Positions 1 to 8,578 of a DNA stretch of 64,000 nucleotides are shown one piece after another. How positions within the stretch are numbered: position 1 is the first letter of the stretch; every line of letters starts with the position of its first letter. A model generated the notes under the pieces. That model made no database searches. It was not told the DNA's origin and saw only the letters and a program-made list of their open reading frames with translations. The stretch lies in contig NZ_JBHIKY010000007.1 of NCBI RefSeq assembly GCF_042139015.1, positions 62,001 through 126,000 of the forward strand, written 5' to 3'. This DNA comes from JBHIKY01 sp042139015. Its GTDB lineage: Bacteria; Bacillota; Bacilli; Bacillales; Marinococcaceae. Both the position numbers and the translations under genes were made by a program.

Positions 1-489
1 GCTGCACATGGAGAAATAGCGGATTTTGTATTCCTGATGACTTATGAATGGGGATGGACCGGCGGGCCCCCAATGGCAGTGGCGCCATTAAATCAGGTCA
101 GGCGTGTGGTAGAATACGCCGTTTCGGTTATGCCTCCCGATAAAATCATGCTCGGGATCCCACTCTATGGGTATGACTGGACACTTCCGTATGTAGAGGG
201 TGAAACAAGGGCCACCTCCATCGATCATCAGCAGGCTGTCCAATTGGCAGCTGACAATAACGCCGCCATTGAATATGATGAAGAAGCCCAGTCCCCTCAT
301 TTTACTTATTATGATGAGGAAGGACTGGAGCATGAGGTGTGGTTTGAAGATGCCAGAAGCATTCAGGCAAAATTTGATCTTGTGAAGGAATTTGAACTGC
401 GCGGCGTTTATTACTGGGTTCTCGGCTGGGAGTTCCCGCAGAATTGGCTGCTTTTAGAGGATAATTTTACGATCAATAAGCTGCTGTAG
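1..489 (+). CDS. GH18 glycosidase, C-terminal part (spore YaaH/SleL-like)
   Basis: The gene enters from the left edge, so start and N-terminus are missing; the frame is open from base 1. The remaining 162 residues are the end of a glycosyl hydrolase 18 barrel: the strand-6 motif MTYEW (about residues 13-17), LGIPLYGYDW near 55, and the last strand YYWVLGWEFPQNW near the end. Spore peptidoglycan N-acetylglucosaminidases of the YaaH/SleL type have this ending, usually after N-terminal LysM repeats, which would lie outside the window. The catalytic DxxDxDxE motif is also outside. Family is fairly sure; a spore germination role is inferred from the family and from other spore genes here. Confidence 0.8.
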   Translation, partial: AAHGEIADFVFLMTYEWGWTGGPPMAVAPLNQVRRVVEYAVSVMPPDKIMLGIPLYGYDWTLPYVEGETRATSIDHQQAVQLAADNNAAIEYDEEAQSPHFTYYDEEGLEHEVWFEDARSIQAKFDLVKEFELRGVYYWVLGWEFPQNWLLLEDNFTINKLL

Positions 490-523
490 GAAATGTGCTT
501 CGTATACTTCAGCACTTCGTCGC

Positions 524-2689
524 CTAATTATTTTTGTGGGGAAATAAAAATTCGAGCTTCCCGTTTTTCAGCACAAGCTTTGCATCAAATGGACGTTTTC
601 CCTTAAATCCTTTTATGAGGCTGGTTTCTCCTTTTTCACAAAGGCGCCGGACTTGAGCTGGACTGATCGATTTGCCAAGGATTGTTTTATTGATGGTGAG
701 ACGGCATCCATTTTTATATTCACTGCACCCATAAAACCCTTTTCTCGGCATTAGTCTCCCTTTTTTGCAGGCCGGGCATTCAGCTACCGGCTCCCAGCCG
801 CTTTTTCTTTTGTTACCGGTCTGCTTTTTATCTTCTTCGGTTACGGCCAGTTTGTTTACGTCTTCTCCTGCCGATGAGACAATTTTTTCCGTAAAGGCTG
901 CCGTATTGGTAATAAATGTTTGTTTTTCTGCTTCCCCTGCCCCTATCTTCTTTAAGAATAACTCCCATTTCGCAGTCATCTGCGGCTTTGATAATAAGGA
1001 GCCCTCCACAGCCTCACATAGGATCTCACCCTTTCTTGTCACATGAACAATATTTTTTACTACCTTTATATACTCCTGGCGGATCAGTGTCTTAATAATG
1101 CTGCTTCGTGTCGCTTCTGTACCAAGACCCTCTACATCTTTTAATGTCTGTTTAGCTTCCTCATCATCTTCAATTACTTTCCCACATGTTTTCATTAAAT
1201 TAATCAGCTGCCCCTCGGTATACAGCTTCGGCGGCCTGGTCATTTCCATTAGCACCTTAACCTCCGCATCCGCTCTCATTCCTGTTTCAAGCGGCGGCAG
1301 CACAAGCGTTTCTTTGCCGTTCTGCTTCCTGCCGGCAGTATTTGTTTTTGAATAAAACAGCTCTTTCCAGCCTTTTACTTTTTCAACATTTCCTTTGCTT
1401 AAGAAGGAAAGCTTGTTCACATCTGTTGTCACAATCGTTTCTTCATACTGAAAGTCTTCATGAAACATCGCGAGTACACTGTTTACAACTTCCATGTAAA
1501 GATTGTACTGTTCCTTCGAAAGCTTTTGAAGAGCAGCTTCTGTCGGGATCTTCTTTGTCGGAATAATTGCGTAATGCTCTTGTACTTTAGCATCATCAAC
1601 ATAGCGTTTCCTGGGCTGCAGCGAAGCTGGCTGAAAGGAAGCACCAGCAAGCTGCTGATAAGAAGAAAAGTTGTTCTTTACATACTTGAATTCATTTTTC
1701 GTGATGTGCTGTGTATCAGTCCTCGGGTAGGTGACAAGCTTTAACGGCTGATCGTACAGGCTCTGCAGCACATCAAGTGTTTTTGAAGGACTGTATTTGT
1801 ACTTTTTATTGGCAAGGGTCTGCAGAGTCGATAAGGAATGAAGCAGCGGCGGCTTAAGACGTTTCTGAGTGATCTTTACATCTTTAACGATACCTTCTGC
1901 TTGTTTATTTACACCGTATAGCTCTAGAAGCTTCCGGGCCTCCTCCTCTGATTTGTACTGTTTTTTTATTTTTCCTTTGTAGGTCCCGGTACTTACGGTA
2001 AATGTTCCTTCGATTTCATAATAAGGTTCAGGTGTAAACTGTTCAATTTCCTTTTGGCGGTCGTATATTAATTTAAGCGTCGGGGTCTGAACACGCCCTA
2101 CGCTGAATACATCACTGACACCTTTTTTCTGTAATAAAAGAGTATAGAGGCGGCTCGCATTCATACCGACAATCCAATCGGAGATCTGGCGGGCCTGAGC
2201 CTCCTCATAAAGAGAGCGATAGCTTTCAGCTTCCCGCAGCTGTTCAAATCCTTTCAGAACTTCCTCTTTTTCAAGACTGTTGATCCATAATCGTTTTGCC
2301 GGCTTATGCTCAGCCCCCGCTTGACGGATAATACTTCTTGCAATATTTTCACCTTCACGGTCACAGTCTGTAGCGATAATTATTTCCTCTGCCTGCTTTA
2401 GTAAGCGGCGTACAATCTGAAACTGTTTTCTCGTTTTGTAGGTGGTCTTAAATTCAAACTCTTTTGGAATCATCGGAAGCTGGGTAAGACTCCACCTTTT
2501 CCAGGAAGGATCATACTCAGCAGGACTCTTTAATTCAACGAGATGACCTACTCCCCACGTTAAATATGCCCCCTTCGGGAATAGATGACAGGCAGGAATT
2601 GAAATAAACCCATCTTCCTTTCTGCCTTTTGGAAAAGCTTCTGCATAAGCTTGTGCCTGGCTAGGTTTTTCTGCTAGTATAACAGCCAT
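524..2689 (-). CDS. topB: DNA topoisomerase III
   Basis: Type IA topoisomerase that relaxes and decatenates DNA through a tyrosyl-DNA intermediate. Visible are the N-terminal TOPRIM domain (ILAEKPSQA at the start, acidic motif DCDREGE near residue 110), the active-site tyrosine in YPRTDT near residue 325, and a C-terminal zinc ribbon (CPACKKG followed by GCSEYKNGC) before a basic tail. Length (721 aa) fits Bacillus TopB. An ATG 15 bases upstream in frame lies inside the GAGGAG ribosome site, so the ATG at 2689 is the likelier start. It is convergent with the preceding glycosidase and divergent from the dioxygenase gene. Confidence 0.95.
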   Translation of the reverse strand: MAVILAEKPSQAQAYAEAFPKGRKEDGFISIPACHLFPKGAYLTWGVGHLVELKSPAEYDPSWKRWSLTQLPMIPKEFEFKTTYKTRKQFQIVRRLLKQAEEIIIATDCDREGENIARSIIRQAGAEHKPAKRLWINSLEKEEVLKGFEQLREAESYRSLYEEAQARQISDWIVGMNASRLYTLLLQKKGVSDVFSVGRVQTPTLKLIYDRQKEIEQFTPEPYYEIEGTFTVSTGTYKGKIKKQYKSEEEARKLLELYGVNKQAEGIVKDVKITQKRLKPPLLHSLSTLQTLANKKYKYSPSKTLDVLQSLYDQPLKLVTYPRTDTQHITKNEFKYVKNNFSSYQQLAGASFQPASLQPRKRYVDDAKVQEHYAIIPTKKIPTEAALQKLSKEQYNLYMEVVNSVLAMFHEDFQYEETIVTTDVNKLSFLSKGNVEKVKGWKELFYSKTNTAGRKQNGKETLVLPPLETGMRADAEVKVLMEMTRPPKLYTEGQLINLMKTCGKVIEDDEEAKQTLKDVEGLGTEATRSSIIKTLIRQEYIKVVKNIVHVTRKGEILCEAVEGSLLSKPQMTAKWELFLKKIGAGEAEKQTFITNTAAFTEKIVSSAGEDVNKLAVTEEDKKQTGNKRKSGWEPVAECPACKKGRLMPRKGFYGCSEYKNGCRLTINKTILGKSISPAQVRRLCEKGETSLIKGFKGKRPFDAKLVLKNGKLEFLFPHKNN

Positions 2690-2814
2690 TATAATGCTCC
2701 TCATCTTTAGAACGAATGTTCTTTTATTATACTACCTTTTTCTTTTTTCACAAAATAGAAATTCCGTGATAGACTTTTTACGTGCTAGTTTTGTGAGATG
2801 CTGGAGGTCATAAC

Positions 2815-3621
2815 ATGAGTAAGTTAAAAGATACAGGGTTTGAATATTATAATTTATATAAAATGCTGCATTACAGTGGTATCGATGAGGATTTAAAGGA
2901 GTTGACAGAGGCGTTCGAGCATTTACCGCAGGACGAATACGCTCCGGCTCTGAACCGTTACCGCCGCTATGCGAGAGCTATTATTATGCCGGGGACCTAT
3001 CATATGGAGTGGCTCCCGGAAACGGTGATAGATGGAAATACGTATTATGAATACTTTCAAGGGAGCTTTAATCCTGAGTACACTGGGGAATACCGACGCT
3101 TTCCGGCGATAGGGGAAAGAACACGGAGGAACCATCTGCTTGAAAAAATTATTCTTTTCAACTTTAAACAGACCTTCTGGACAAAAGAAGATGCGTTGAT
3201 GCCGTTTCATGCGGGGGTTCACTTTGTGAAATTAAAAGCGGAAAAGTCCGGAGAAAAAGCAGTATCGTCACCAAATACGCTGCATCAGGACGGGGAGCCA
3301 TTTACGTTCGCTCATTTAATCAGCCGCAAAAATGTGAAAGGCGGCCTAAATGCGATTTCTATCCCAGAACACCGCGGCAGGCTGCCTGAGGACATTAAGG
3401 AGGGCGGGCTGACAGCTTCCTTTTACTTGTCTTCCCCACTGGAGTCCTATGGTATATATGATCCTCTCGTAACTCATTATGTTGGGGATGTGGAAAAGGG
3501 GGAAGGTGACGGACCAGGAGAACGTTCAGCTATTTTAATTGATTATCAGCCATCAGTAATTGCAGATCCTGACCAGGTCAGAAGCATGCGCGGCAATACA
3601 AAAGATATGAATTTCGTCTAA
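2815..3621 (+). CDS. 2OG-Fe(II) dioxygenase, isoleucine-hydroxylase-like
   Basis: A 268-aa protein resembling the PF10014 family, which includes the Bacillus thuringiensis L-isoleucine 4-hydroxylase IDO. Metal-ligand candidates are H157 and D159 (motif HQDGEPF) and H221 (VTHYVGD), with R237 in ERSAILIDYQP as the likely 2-oxoglutarate-binding arginine. These enzymes use O2, Fe(II) and 2-oxoglutarate to hydroxylate a free amino acid. The substrate here is unknown: no transporter or biosynthetic genes accompany it, and it is followed by a terminator. The start has an upstream GGAGGT site. Family call is good; substrate is inference only. Confidence 0.8.
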   Translation: MSKLKDTGFEYYNLYKMLHYSGIDEDLKELTEAFEHLPQDEYAPALNRYRRYARAIIMPGTYHMEWLPETVIDGNTYYEYFQGSFNPEYTGEYRRFPAIGERTRRNHLLEKIILFNFKQTFWTKEDALMPFHAGVHFVKLKAEKSGEKAVSSPNTLHQDGEPFTFAHLISRKNVKGGLNAISIPEHRGRLPEDIKEGGLTASFYLSSPLESYGIYDPLVTHYVGDVEKGEGDGPGERSAILIDYQPSVIADPDQVRSMRGNTKDMNFV

Positions 3622-3626
3622 TACGG

Positions 3627-3656
3627 GAAGCGGCCCTGCTATGGAGCCGCTTTTAA
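3627..3656. terminator. Terminator after the dioxygenase gene
   Basis: Inverted repeat AAGCGGC / GCCGCTT with an 11-base loop follows the dioxygenase stop by a few bases and is followed by TTAATTT. It also overlaps the end of the convergent DUF2584 gene. Confidence 0.7.
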
Positions 3657-3895
3657 TTTACAGAACTCAATGATACCAGTTCATAATCCAGAATCGTACG
3701 CCCATTTTGCCATTCTACCTTCTTGATAACGGCTCTTCCAAATGGTTCTTTTTCTTCAAAGGTGTGGATGGGAAGAGAGAGATCAAGCGGATACATTTGA
3801 TACCCGTCTTTGATTAATCTAAAATTACTTTCATCAAGCCTTTCCGTTTGTTTATGTGTAATTATGTCCCAGTTCATTTCCATTGAAAATCCCAT
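3653..3895 (-). CDS. DUF2584 family protein (YtmB-like)
   Basis: An 80-aa soluble protein with the features I recall for DUF2584/YtmB of Bacillus: N-terminal EMNW, central YPLDL, and the conserved AVIKKVEWQNG block near residues 55-66. Function of the family is unknown. GAGGG lies six bases before the ATG. The gene is convergent with the dioxygenase gene and shares its terminator. No membrane segment or signal peptide is seen. Confidence 0.65.
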   Translation of the reverse strand: MGFSMEMNWDIITHKQTERLDESNFRLIKDGYQMYPLDLSLPIHTFEEKEPFGRAVIKKVEWQNGRTILDYELVSLSSVN

Positions 3896-3969
3896 GGCAG
3901 TCCCTCATTTCTATCTAAAAAAAGCTTCATAAAAACCATTTCGACATGAATTGCCTAATTCCTTCTTTA

Positions 3970-5325
3970 TCATAAAAGCAGATAAGCCAATCCGACTCCT
4001 GCTCCGCCAAAAATCAGCGCAAATGGCAGGTTCCAGAGTGTAAGAAGGTATGGCTGCCGTTTCATGTACTGACTCATCATTGTGATTGGCACATTAAATG
4101 TACCTGCCGCATCATTGGCCAGCGTAGCAGTAATCATCACAATAGCGATGCTCAAAGGATTAATTTGCTGCAGAAAAGGCTCCACAAACAGTCCCTGCAT
4201 ACTGATAGTGACGAGTGGATGCACTCCGGCACAGGCAAGCGCGATGGAACTAATTTGAAGCATTAAAAATAAAAGCAGCGGAGTATCTCCCAGTCCCATA
4301 AATGGCCCGCGGATAATCTGGAAGATATTTGTTTCCTCAACAATCGAGTTAAAGCAGCCCAGTACTATAAACAGCAGCATAAAATTTTGCATCGTTTTCG
4401 TCTGCTGCTGGCGCATAACGGCATTGTACCGCAAAAACGTTTTGTGCCGCCGTATTATGAAAGCCCAACTAAAGGTATACGGGAAAATAATAATAATAAG
4501 AGATTCAAAAAAATCTAATGGAGTCAAAAAAGTAACAAGAGAAGCTGTACTGATAAACAAAAGGAGAAAGAACCCCATTGAGAGCAGTTTAAGCTTTTCT
4601 TTTTTTGCAAAGAGGCGGCCGGGAGCTTCTTCAGGCAGCGGAAGCCTTTTATATTTGCCCGCGATTACCCAGTCTATCATCAGCATGAATATAGAAAACC
4701 CGAACAGGAATGGAAGAATACCTAAATAAGAAACGCCTGTAATACCCAGCACCAGCGCGATGTACACCTCAATCGGACTCCATACATTGACGCTCGCAAA
4801 AGACCTCAGCATCGACTGAACGGCAAATTTCTGAATTGTCTTATCTGAAAATTGATGCAACCGCTGTGTAACAAACCGATATACAAGCGGAATTGCTGAC
4901 AGAAATATAAATAGGCCGAGCATATAATGAGTAAAGGAGACTCTCCTGTAAAAAGAACGGAGAGTCAGCGTACGTGTCTGCAGCAGACGATACAATGAAC
5001 GTTCATATCGACCGACAATCATGAAATGATTAATATATGGGATCATGTAAAGTAAAGCCAGCAGCAGTGCCATAGAGGTGAAATATTTCGGCAGCTCCTT
5101 GAATGGAAGCTCCCATGAAAAAAACAGCAAAGTAGAAATAATAAAAAACACAACCGCCAGCACCTGATAAGTCCGATTCGCTCCATGAAAGGAAATAATC
5201 AAAGCAAACATGCCGATAATACCGAGTAAATATGTAATCTGCTCAGACTCTGCAAAAATATTACCTATATATACTAAGGCATACAATGTATATGTCACAA
5301 AACGTAGTCCTTCTAGTTGACGCAT
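3970..5325 (-). CDS. Polytopic membrane protein of unknown function
   Basis: A 451-aa protein with roughly ten to twelve hydrophobic segments and a basic cytosolic stretch near residues 105-125 (RYERSLYRLLQTRTLTLR). The C-terminal part has helix-breaking, polar-rich membrane segments (HPLVTISMQG, TATLANDAAGTFNVPITM) of the kind seen in transporter half-repeats of the ion-transporter superfamily, so a carrier is possible, but I do not recognise the family. GAGGGGA precedes the ATG. It stands as a single gene with no informative neighbour. Confidence 0.6.
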   Translation of the reverse strand: MRQLEGLRFVTYTLYALVYIGNIFAESEQITYLLGIIGMFALIISFHGANRTYQVLAVVFFIISTLLFFSWELPFKELPKYFTSMALLLALLYMIPYINHFMIVGRYERSLYRLLQTRTLTLRSFYRRVSFTHYMLGLFIFLSAIPLVYRFVTQRLHQFSDKTIQKFAVQSMLRSFASVNVWSPIEVYIALVLGITGVSYLGILPFLFGFSIFMLMIDWVIAGKYKRLPLPEEAPGRLFAKKEKLKLLSMGFFLLLFISTASLVTFLTPLDFFESLIIIIFPYTFSWAFIIRRHKTFLRYNAVMRQQQTKTMQNFMLLFIVLGCFNSIVEETNIFQIIRGPFMGLGDTPLLLFLMLQISSIALACAGVHPLVTISMQGLFVEPFLQQINPLSIAIVMITATLANDAAGTFNVPITMMSQYMKRQPYLLTLWNLPFALIFGGAGVGLAYLLL

Positions 5326-5615
5326 TTCCTATCCCCTCAGCATCCATTGTAAAAAAACAGTTGGTCTGTGATACAAATTCAAATGGATCAGCGTAAGATT
5401 AAATTAATGCAGATACAAATAACATATTTATGTGATTTGAAGGCCGCGCTCTGTATTATCGGCACCCGGCTCTCATTTTGCCAGTCCATGAAAAAGGAGC
5501 CGCGATAAAAAAAGAGCCTCATCAACGGAGTGCCCTTTTTATCGTATCATATTATTTCTAGACTTCCTGTATGGTAAAATTATTTAGCAGTACCCACACA
5601 TACAGGAGGCCGGAG

Positions 5616-6005
5616 ATGGCAAAAAAACAAAAAAAATCTACTGATTATCCAATCATGCCCGCGCTTATTTTTATATCTATTTATTTATTTTTCCGATTTA
5701 CATTTCAGCCGCCTGATTCAGAAACGGCAGAGATGCTGTCATTTGCCGATCTTTACATGATTCTATTTGCAGCAAGTCAGCTGTATCAATGGACAAGGCT
5801 TAAACTGTCATTTACCTTTAAGCAGGATGTTGCAGCAAACCTGGTACTGATAGCTTATACAGTATTTTTAATTATCATCTCTTTCCAGCCGTTCCGAATT
5901 ATGAGCTACATTCTCGTTGTGGTTTTTCTTGGTCTTCTTCTTTCCATTCAGCGAAGTTATACAAAAAAAATGGCGGAGGAAGAACGAAATTCTCCCAAAC
6001 ATTAG
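5616..6005 (+). CDS. Small four-helix membrane protein, unknown
   Basis: A 129-aa protein with a lysine-rich N-terminus (MAKKQKKS), about four hydrophobic segments (near residues 12-30, 45-62, 75-95, 98-116) and a charged C-terminal tail (KKMAEEERN). An in-frame ATG 45 bases upstream has no ribosome site, while AGGAGG sits correctly before the ATG at 5616, so the shorter start is preferred. It ends only 13 bases from the convergent cbiA stop. Function unknown. Confidence 0.6.
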   Translation: MAKKQKKSTDYPIMPALIFISIYLFFRFTFQPPDSETAEMLSFADLYMILFAASQLYQWTRLKLSFTFKQDVAANLVLIAYTVFLIIISFQPFRIMSYILVVVFLGLLLSIQRSYTKKMAEEERNSPKH

Positions 6006-6018
6006 ATATGGCTGTTCA

Positions 6019-7380
6019 TTAAGTACGCCACGTCTTTGCTAATTCAACAAACCTGGCTGCCATTTTAGGGTTTGAGGCAAAATGTATGTGAGTATAGCCC
6101 GCTGTGACATTAGGGAGATAATATCCTTCCTTTTCGTTCTTTCGCATACCTTTTACATAATGGGGAGCATCGTATGGTTTCTCGGCAGAAACGGTGGAGT
6201 AATGAAATTCATGGCCTCGTGCCTGCTCACCTTTTTTAAGGAGAACTGTATCATGCAAAGCTTCGACTTCGCGATATCCTAAAGCAGCAAGATTTGTGGT
6301 CATTTGAATTGTAGAAGGAATTGCCCCGATCATTGTATGACTAAGACCATCAGTGGTCATGATCGATTTACATAAATACATATAGCCGCCGCATTCTGCG
6401 TATACAGGCATGCCTTTACGAATTCCCTGCAAAATTGATTCTTTCGTCTCGGTACTTGCTGCAAGTTCTGCGGCAAATTCCTCCGGAAAACCACCGCCTA
6501 TATACAGGGCATCACTTTCCAAGGGAAGAGGCTCCCCCTTCAATGGGCTGAAATACAACAGCTCTGCCCCATTTTCTTCGAGAAGTTCAAGGTTCTCAGG
6601 ATAATAAAAATTAAAAGCATGATCACGTGCGACCGCAATTCTTACTGTTTTCCTTTTCATGGCGGAGGCTGATTTATTTCGTTCAAGCTCCCCTGCTTTT
6701 TCCGCAATTCGCTTTACTTCATTTAGTTGGACTTGCTGCTTCATCACAGATGATAATTTATCGAAAAGTTCATCGAGTTCTCCACGCTCCAGGGCCGGAA
6801 TAAGGCCGAGGTGCCGCTCGGGAATCTGCGGAACGTCTCCACGTTTTAAATACCCTACGACCGGTACCCCGCATTCCTTCTCAATTGCCGTTTTGCAGAG
6901 TTTATAATGCCCTTCGCTTCCGGCATTATTTACGATGACCCCGCCTATATTCACGTCCTCTGAAAGTGCTTGAAATCCTTTTACGATGGCTGCTGCACTT
7001 CTAGCCATGCTCGAAATGTCTACCACTAAAATTACCGGTGCCTGCAGGAGCTTACTTATTTCTGCGGTGCTCCCCTGGTCCGACTCTGGACTCTTTCCAT
7101 CGTAAAGCCCCATAACGCCCTCAATAATGGAAAGGTCGGCACCTTCTGCACCGCGTTGAAAATAGGAAAGCATGTCTTTGTGCGGAAGCATCCAGCTGTC
7201 CATATTCCTCGACGATCTTCCCGTTACTGCTGTATGGTAACTCGGGTCAATATAATCGGGGCCACACTTAAAACCCTGGACGGCTAATCCCGTTTTTATA
7301 AAGGCTGCCATTAATCCGACTGTGATTGTTGTTTTTCCAGTTCCGCTGCCAGTTCCCGCGATAATAACCCGTGGCTGCAT
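6019..7380 (-). CDS. cbiA: Cobyrinate a,c-diamide synthase
   Basis: Amidates two side chains of cobyrinate (or hydrogenobyrinate) using glutamine and ATP. The N-terminal half is a P-loop dethiobiotin-synthetase-like domain (AGTGSGTGKTT near residue 8, CGPDYIDP near 37); the C-terminal half is a CobB/CobQ-type glutamine amidotransferase with the nucleophile Cys in YAECGGYMYL and a catalytic His in GYTHIHF. Length of 453 aa is normal. AAGGTGG lies before the ATG at 7380; the longer frame would begin with TTG and has no site. No other cobalamin biosynthesis gene lies within the window, so its role (full pathway elsewhere or salvage) is open. Confidence 0.9.
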   Translation of the reverse strand: MQPRVIIAGTGSGTGKTTITVGLMAAFIKTGLAVQGFKCGPDYIDPSYHTAVTGRSSRNMDSWMLPHKDMLSYFQRGAEGADLSIIEGVMGLYDGKSPESDQGSTAEISKLLQAPVILVVDISSMARSAAAIVKGFQALSEDVNIGGVIVNNAGSEGHYKLCKTAIEKECGVPVVGYLKRGDVPQIPERHLGLIPALERGELDELFDKLSSVMKQQVQLNEVKRIAEKAGELERNKSASAMKRKTVRIAVARDHAFNFYYPENLELLEENGAELLYFSPLKGEPLPLESDALYIGGGFPEEFAAELAASTETKESILQGIRKGMPVYAECGGYMYLCKSIMTTDGLSHTMIGAIPSTIQMTTNLAALGYREVEALHDTVLLKKGEQARGHEFHYSTVSAEKPYDAPHYVKGMRKNEKEGYYLPNVTAGYTHIHFASNPKMAARFVELAKTWRT

Positions 7381-7488
7381 GAAAACGACCACCTTCCGTT
7401 TAGTGTTTAGATTTATGTATTTCAAGGAATACTTCCAATATTACACTTTTCATTTTAGCAAAATATCATTTCAATAAGGAGTGTCAAC

Positions 7489-7914
7489 ATGAATCAATCA
7501 GAACTTAAAGAAAAAGTCGTCCAGATCCTGGATGAACACAAAATCGGCGTACTTGCAACCGTGGAAGGAAACAAACCACATTCACGCTATATGACCTTTT
7601 TCAATGACGATTTCACACTCCATACACCGACGAGCAAAGAAACTCACAAAGCAGAAGAAATTGAGAAGAACCCTCACGTTCATATTCTCCTTGGCTATGA
7701 CGGCGAAGGTTTTGGCGATGCATTCGTAGAGGTAGCCGGCAGGGCTTCCATTCGTGAGGATGATCAGATTAAAGAAAAAATCTGGAATAACGATATGGGA
7801 AAGTGGCTGGACGGCCCAGACGATCCAGAATATGTCGTACTTGAAATTGAGCCGGAAAGCATTCGGTTAATGAATAAAAAAGGAGAACCGCCGCAGGAGC
7901 TTAATTTCCGCTGA
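7489..7914 (+). CDS. PPOX-family general stress protein (YdaG/GSP26-like)
   Basis: A 141-aa protein with the split-barrel flavin-binding fold of the pyridoxamine-5-phosphate-oxidase family: GVLATVEGNKPHSRYM near residues 19-34, THKAEEIEKNPHVHILLGY in the middle and YVVLEIEPESIRLMN at the end. It resembles B. subtilis YdaG (general stress protein 26). Such proteins bind FMN or related cofactors; the reaction is unknown. The start has an AAGGAG site. A sigma-B-like pair upstream (GTTTAG and GGAATA around 7405-7431) is too degenerate to call. Confidence 0.8.
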   Translation: MNQSELKEKVVQILDEHKIGVLATVEGNKPHSRYMTFFNDDFTLHTPTSKETHKAEEIEKNPHVHILLGYDGEGFGDAFVEVAGRASIREDDQIKEKIWNNDMGKWLDGPDDPEYVVLEIEPESIRLMNKKGEPPQELNFR

Positions 7915-8022
7915 GCCCAACAAGAGTTGCTCACTTTCTGCCCGGTTCATTTCCCAGGGGAGCCGAAAAAACATAGTCGCCCTTATGGTGATTATTCTTA
8001 GATTGAAGAACGGAAGGCGGCG

Positions 8023-8195
8023 ACTCCGGGTCGATTAAAACCGGCCACGTCCTGTGGCCAACATCGACACTAACACCTCCTGTGCGTCGCGGGATCAGCG
8101 CAGTCTGAAAATCCATTCTGGCGAAGCTTTGCTGAGACAGAATTAGTTGAAGACAAGCCCCGCGGAAAGCGTCCACCTGCAGGGATGAAATCAAC
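8023..8195 (+). repeat. Dispersed repeat A, copy 1
   Basis: This stretch matches 33731-33875 nearly base for base apart from a roughly 26-base insertion (ending near 8083) and a short variable patch. Shared landmarks are GGTCGATTAAAACCGGCCA, AATCCATTCTG, AATTAGTTGAAGACAAGCCC and CGGAAAGCG. A 93-codon open frame across it is a by-product of the repeat: the same peptide appears, with a different N-terminus, at the second copy. No transposase or inverted ends are seen. Confidence 0.8.
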
Positions 8196-8266
8196 AAAAT
8201 CTTTCTAATCATTAAAAATAAACTGTATCAAAAGAAGATAATCTATTAACTTCATCCCAAAAATAA

Positions 8267-8487
8267 GGGGCTGTAGCAAAAGCCCCTTTTTATAGAAAAA
8301 GTAGTATCCTAAATAGAAGATAGCAAGGGGACAAGTCCGAAGACTCCAGTGGGAAGAGCAGCGGCTGAAGATCCGCCGGGCGCGGGTTTCGCCCGGTTAG
8401 CTGAAGCGCTGCCCACGGAAAGCGAAGGACTTGTCCACTGCTTTTTTACCATGCAAAAGGGGCGAGTATCATTTATGATACAGCCCC
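8267..8487 (-). repeat. Dispersed hairpin element B, copy 1
   Basis: A 221-bp element, inverted relative to copies at 36396 and 51049 and almost identical to them. Its ends are GGGGCTGTAGCA and TGATACAGCCCC. Each end also forms a small GC-rich hairpin followed by a T-run pointing inwards, and the core (GGACAAGTCC to GGACTTGTCC) folds into a long imperfect hairpin with a CCGGGCG/CGCCCGG tip. It lies between the PPOX gene and the convergent EamA transporter. No coding capacity. Confidence 0.9.
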
Positions 8488-8522
8488 TAACTTGTTTTGG
8501 TGTGATTTTAACCACCAAAGTG

Positions 8523-8561
8523 GGGACTAAAATTTTTTGAAAAGACTTTTGATACAGTCCC
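8523..8561 (-). terminator. Hairpin downstream of the EamA gene, related to element B ends
   Basis: GGGACT and AGTCCC pair across a loop containing GACTTTTGATACAG. Read on the minus strand it starts GGGACTGTATCAAAAG, which closely matches the terminal sequence of element B, so it may be a solo or decayed end. It lies 18 bases past the transporter stop. Confidence 0.5.
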
Positions 8562-8578
8562 TTTTGTATGAATACACT

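Noticed and set aside
765..1744. Several plus-strand open frames inside topB
   Set aside because: They are shadows of the topB coding strand, with no ribosome sites and no recognisable domains.
5400..5560. Possible hairpin or regulatory RNA between the polytopic membrane protein and the small membrane protein (GGCTC/GAGCC pairs)
   Set aside because: Arms are short and far apart, flanking runs do not give a convincing terminator, and no riboswitch fold was recognised.
7931..8212. 93-codon minus-strand open frame with a conserved-looking peptide
   Set aside because: It is a translation of repeat A. The same peptide core appears at 33743-33976 with an unrelated N-terminus, no ribosome site is present, and the match is explained by DNA-level repeat identity.
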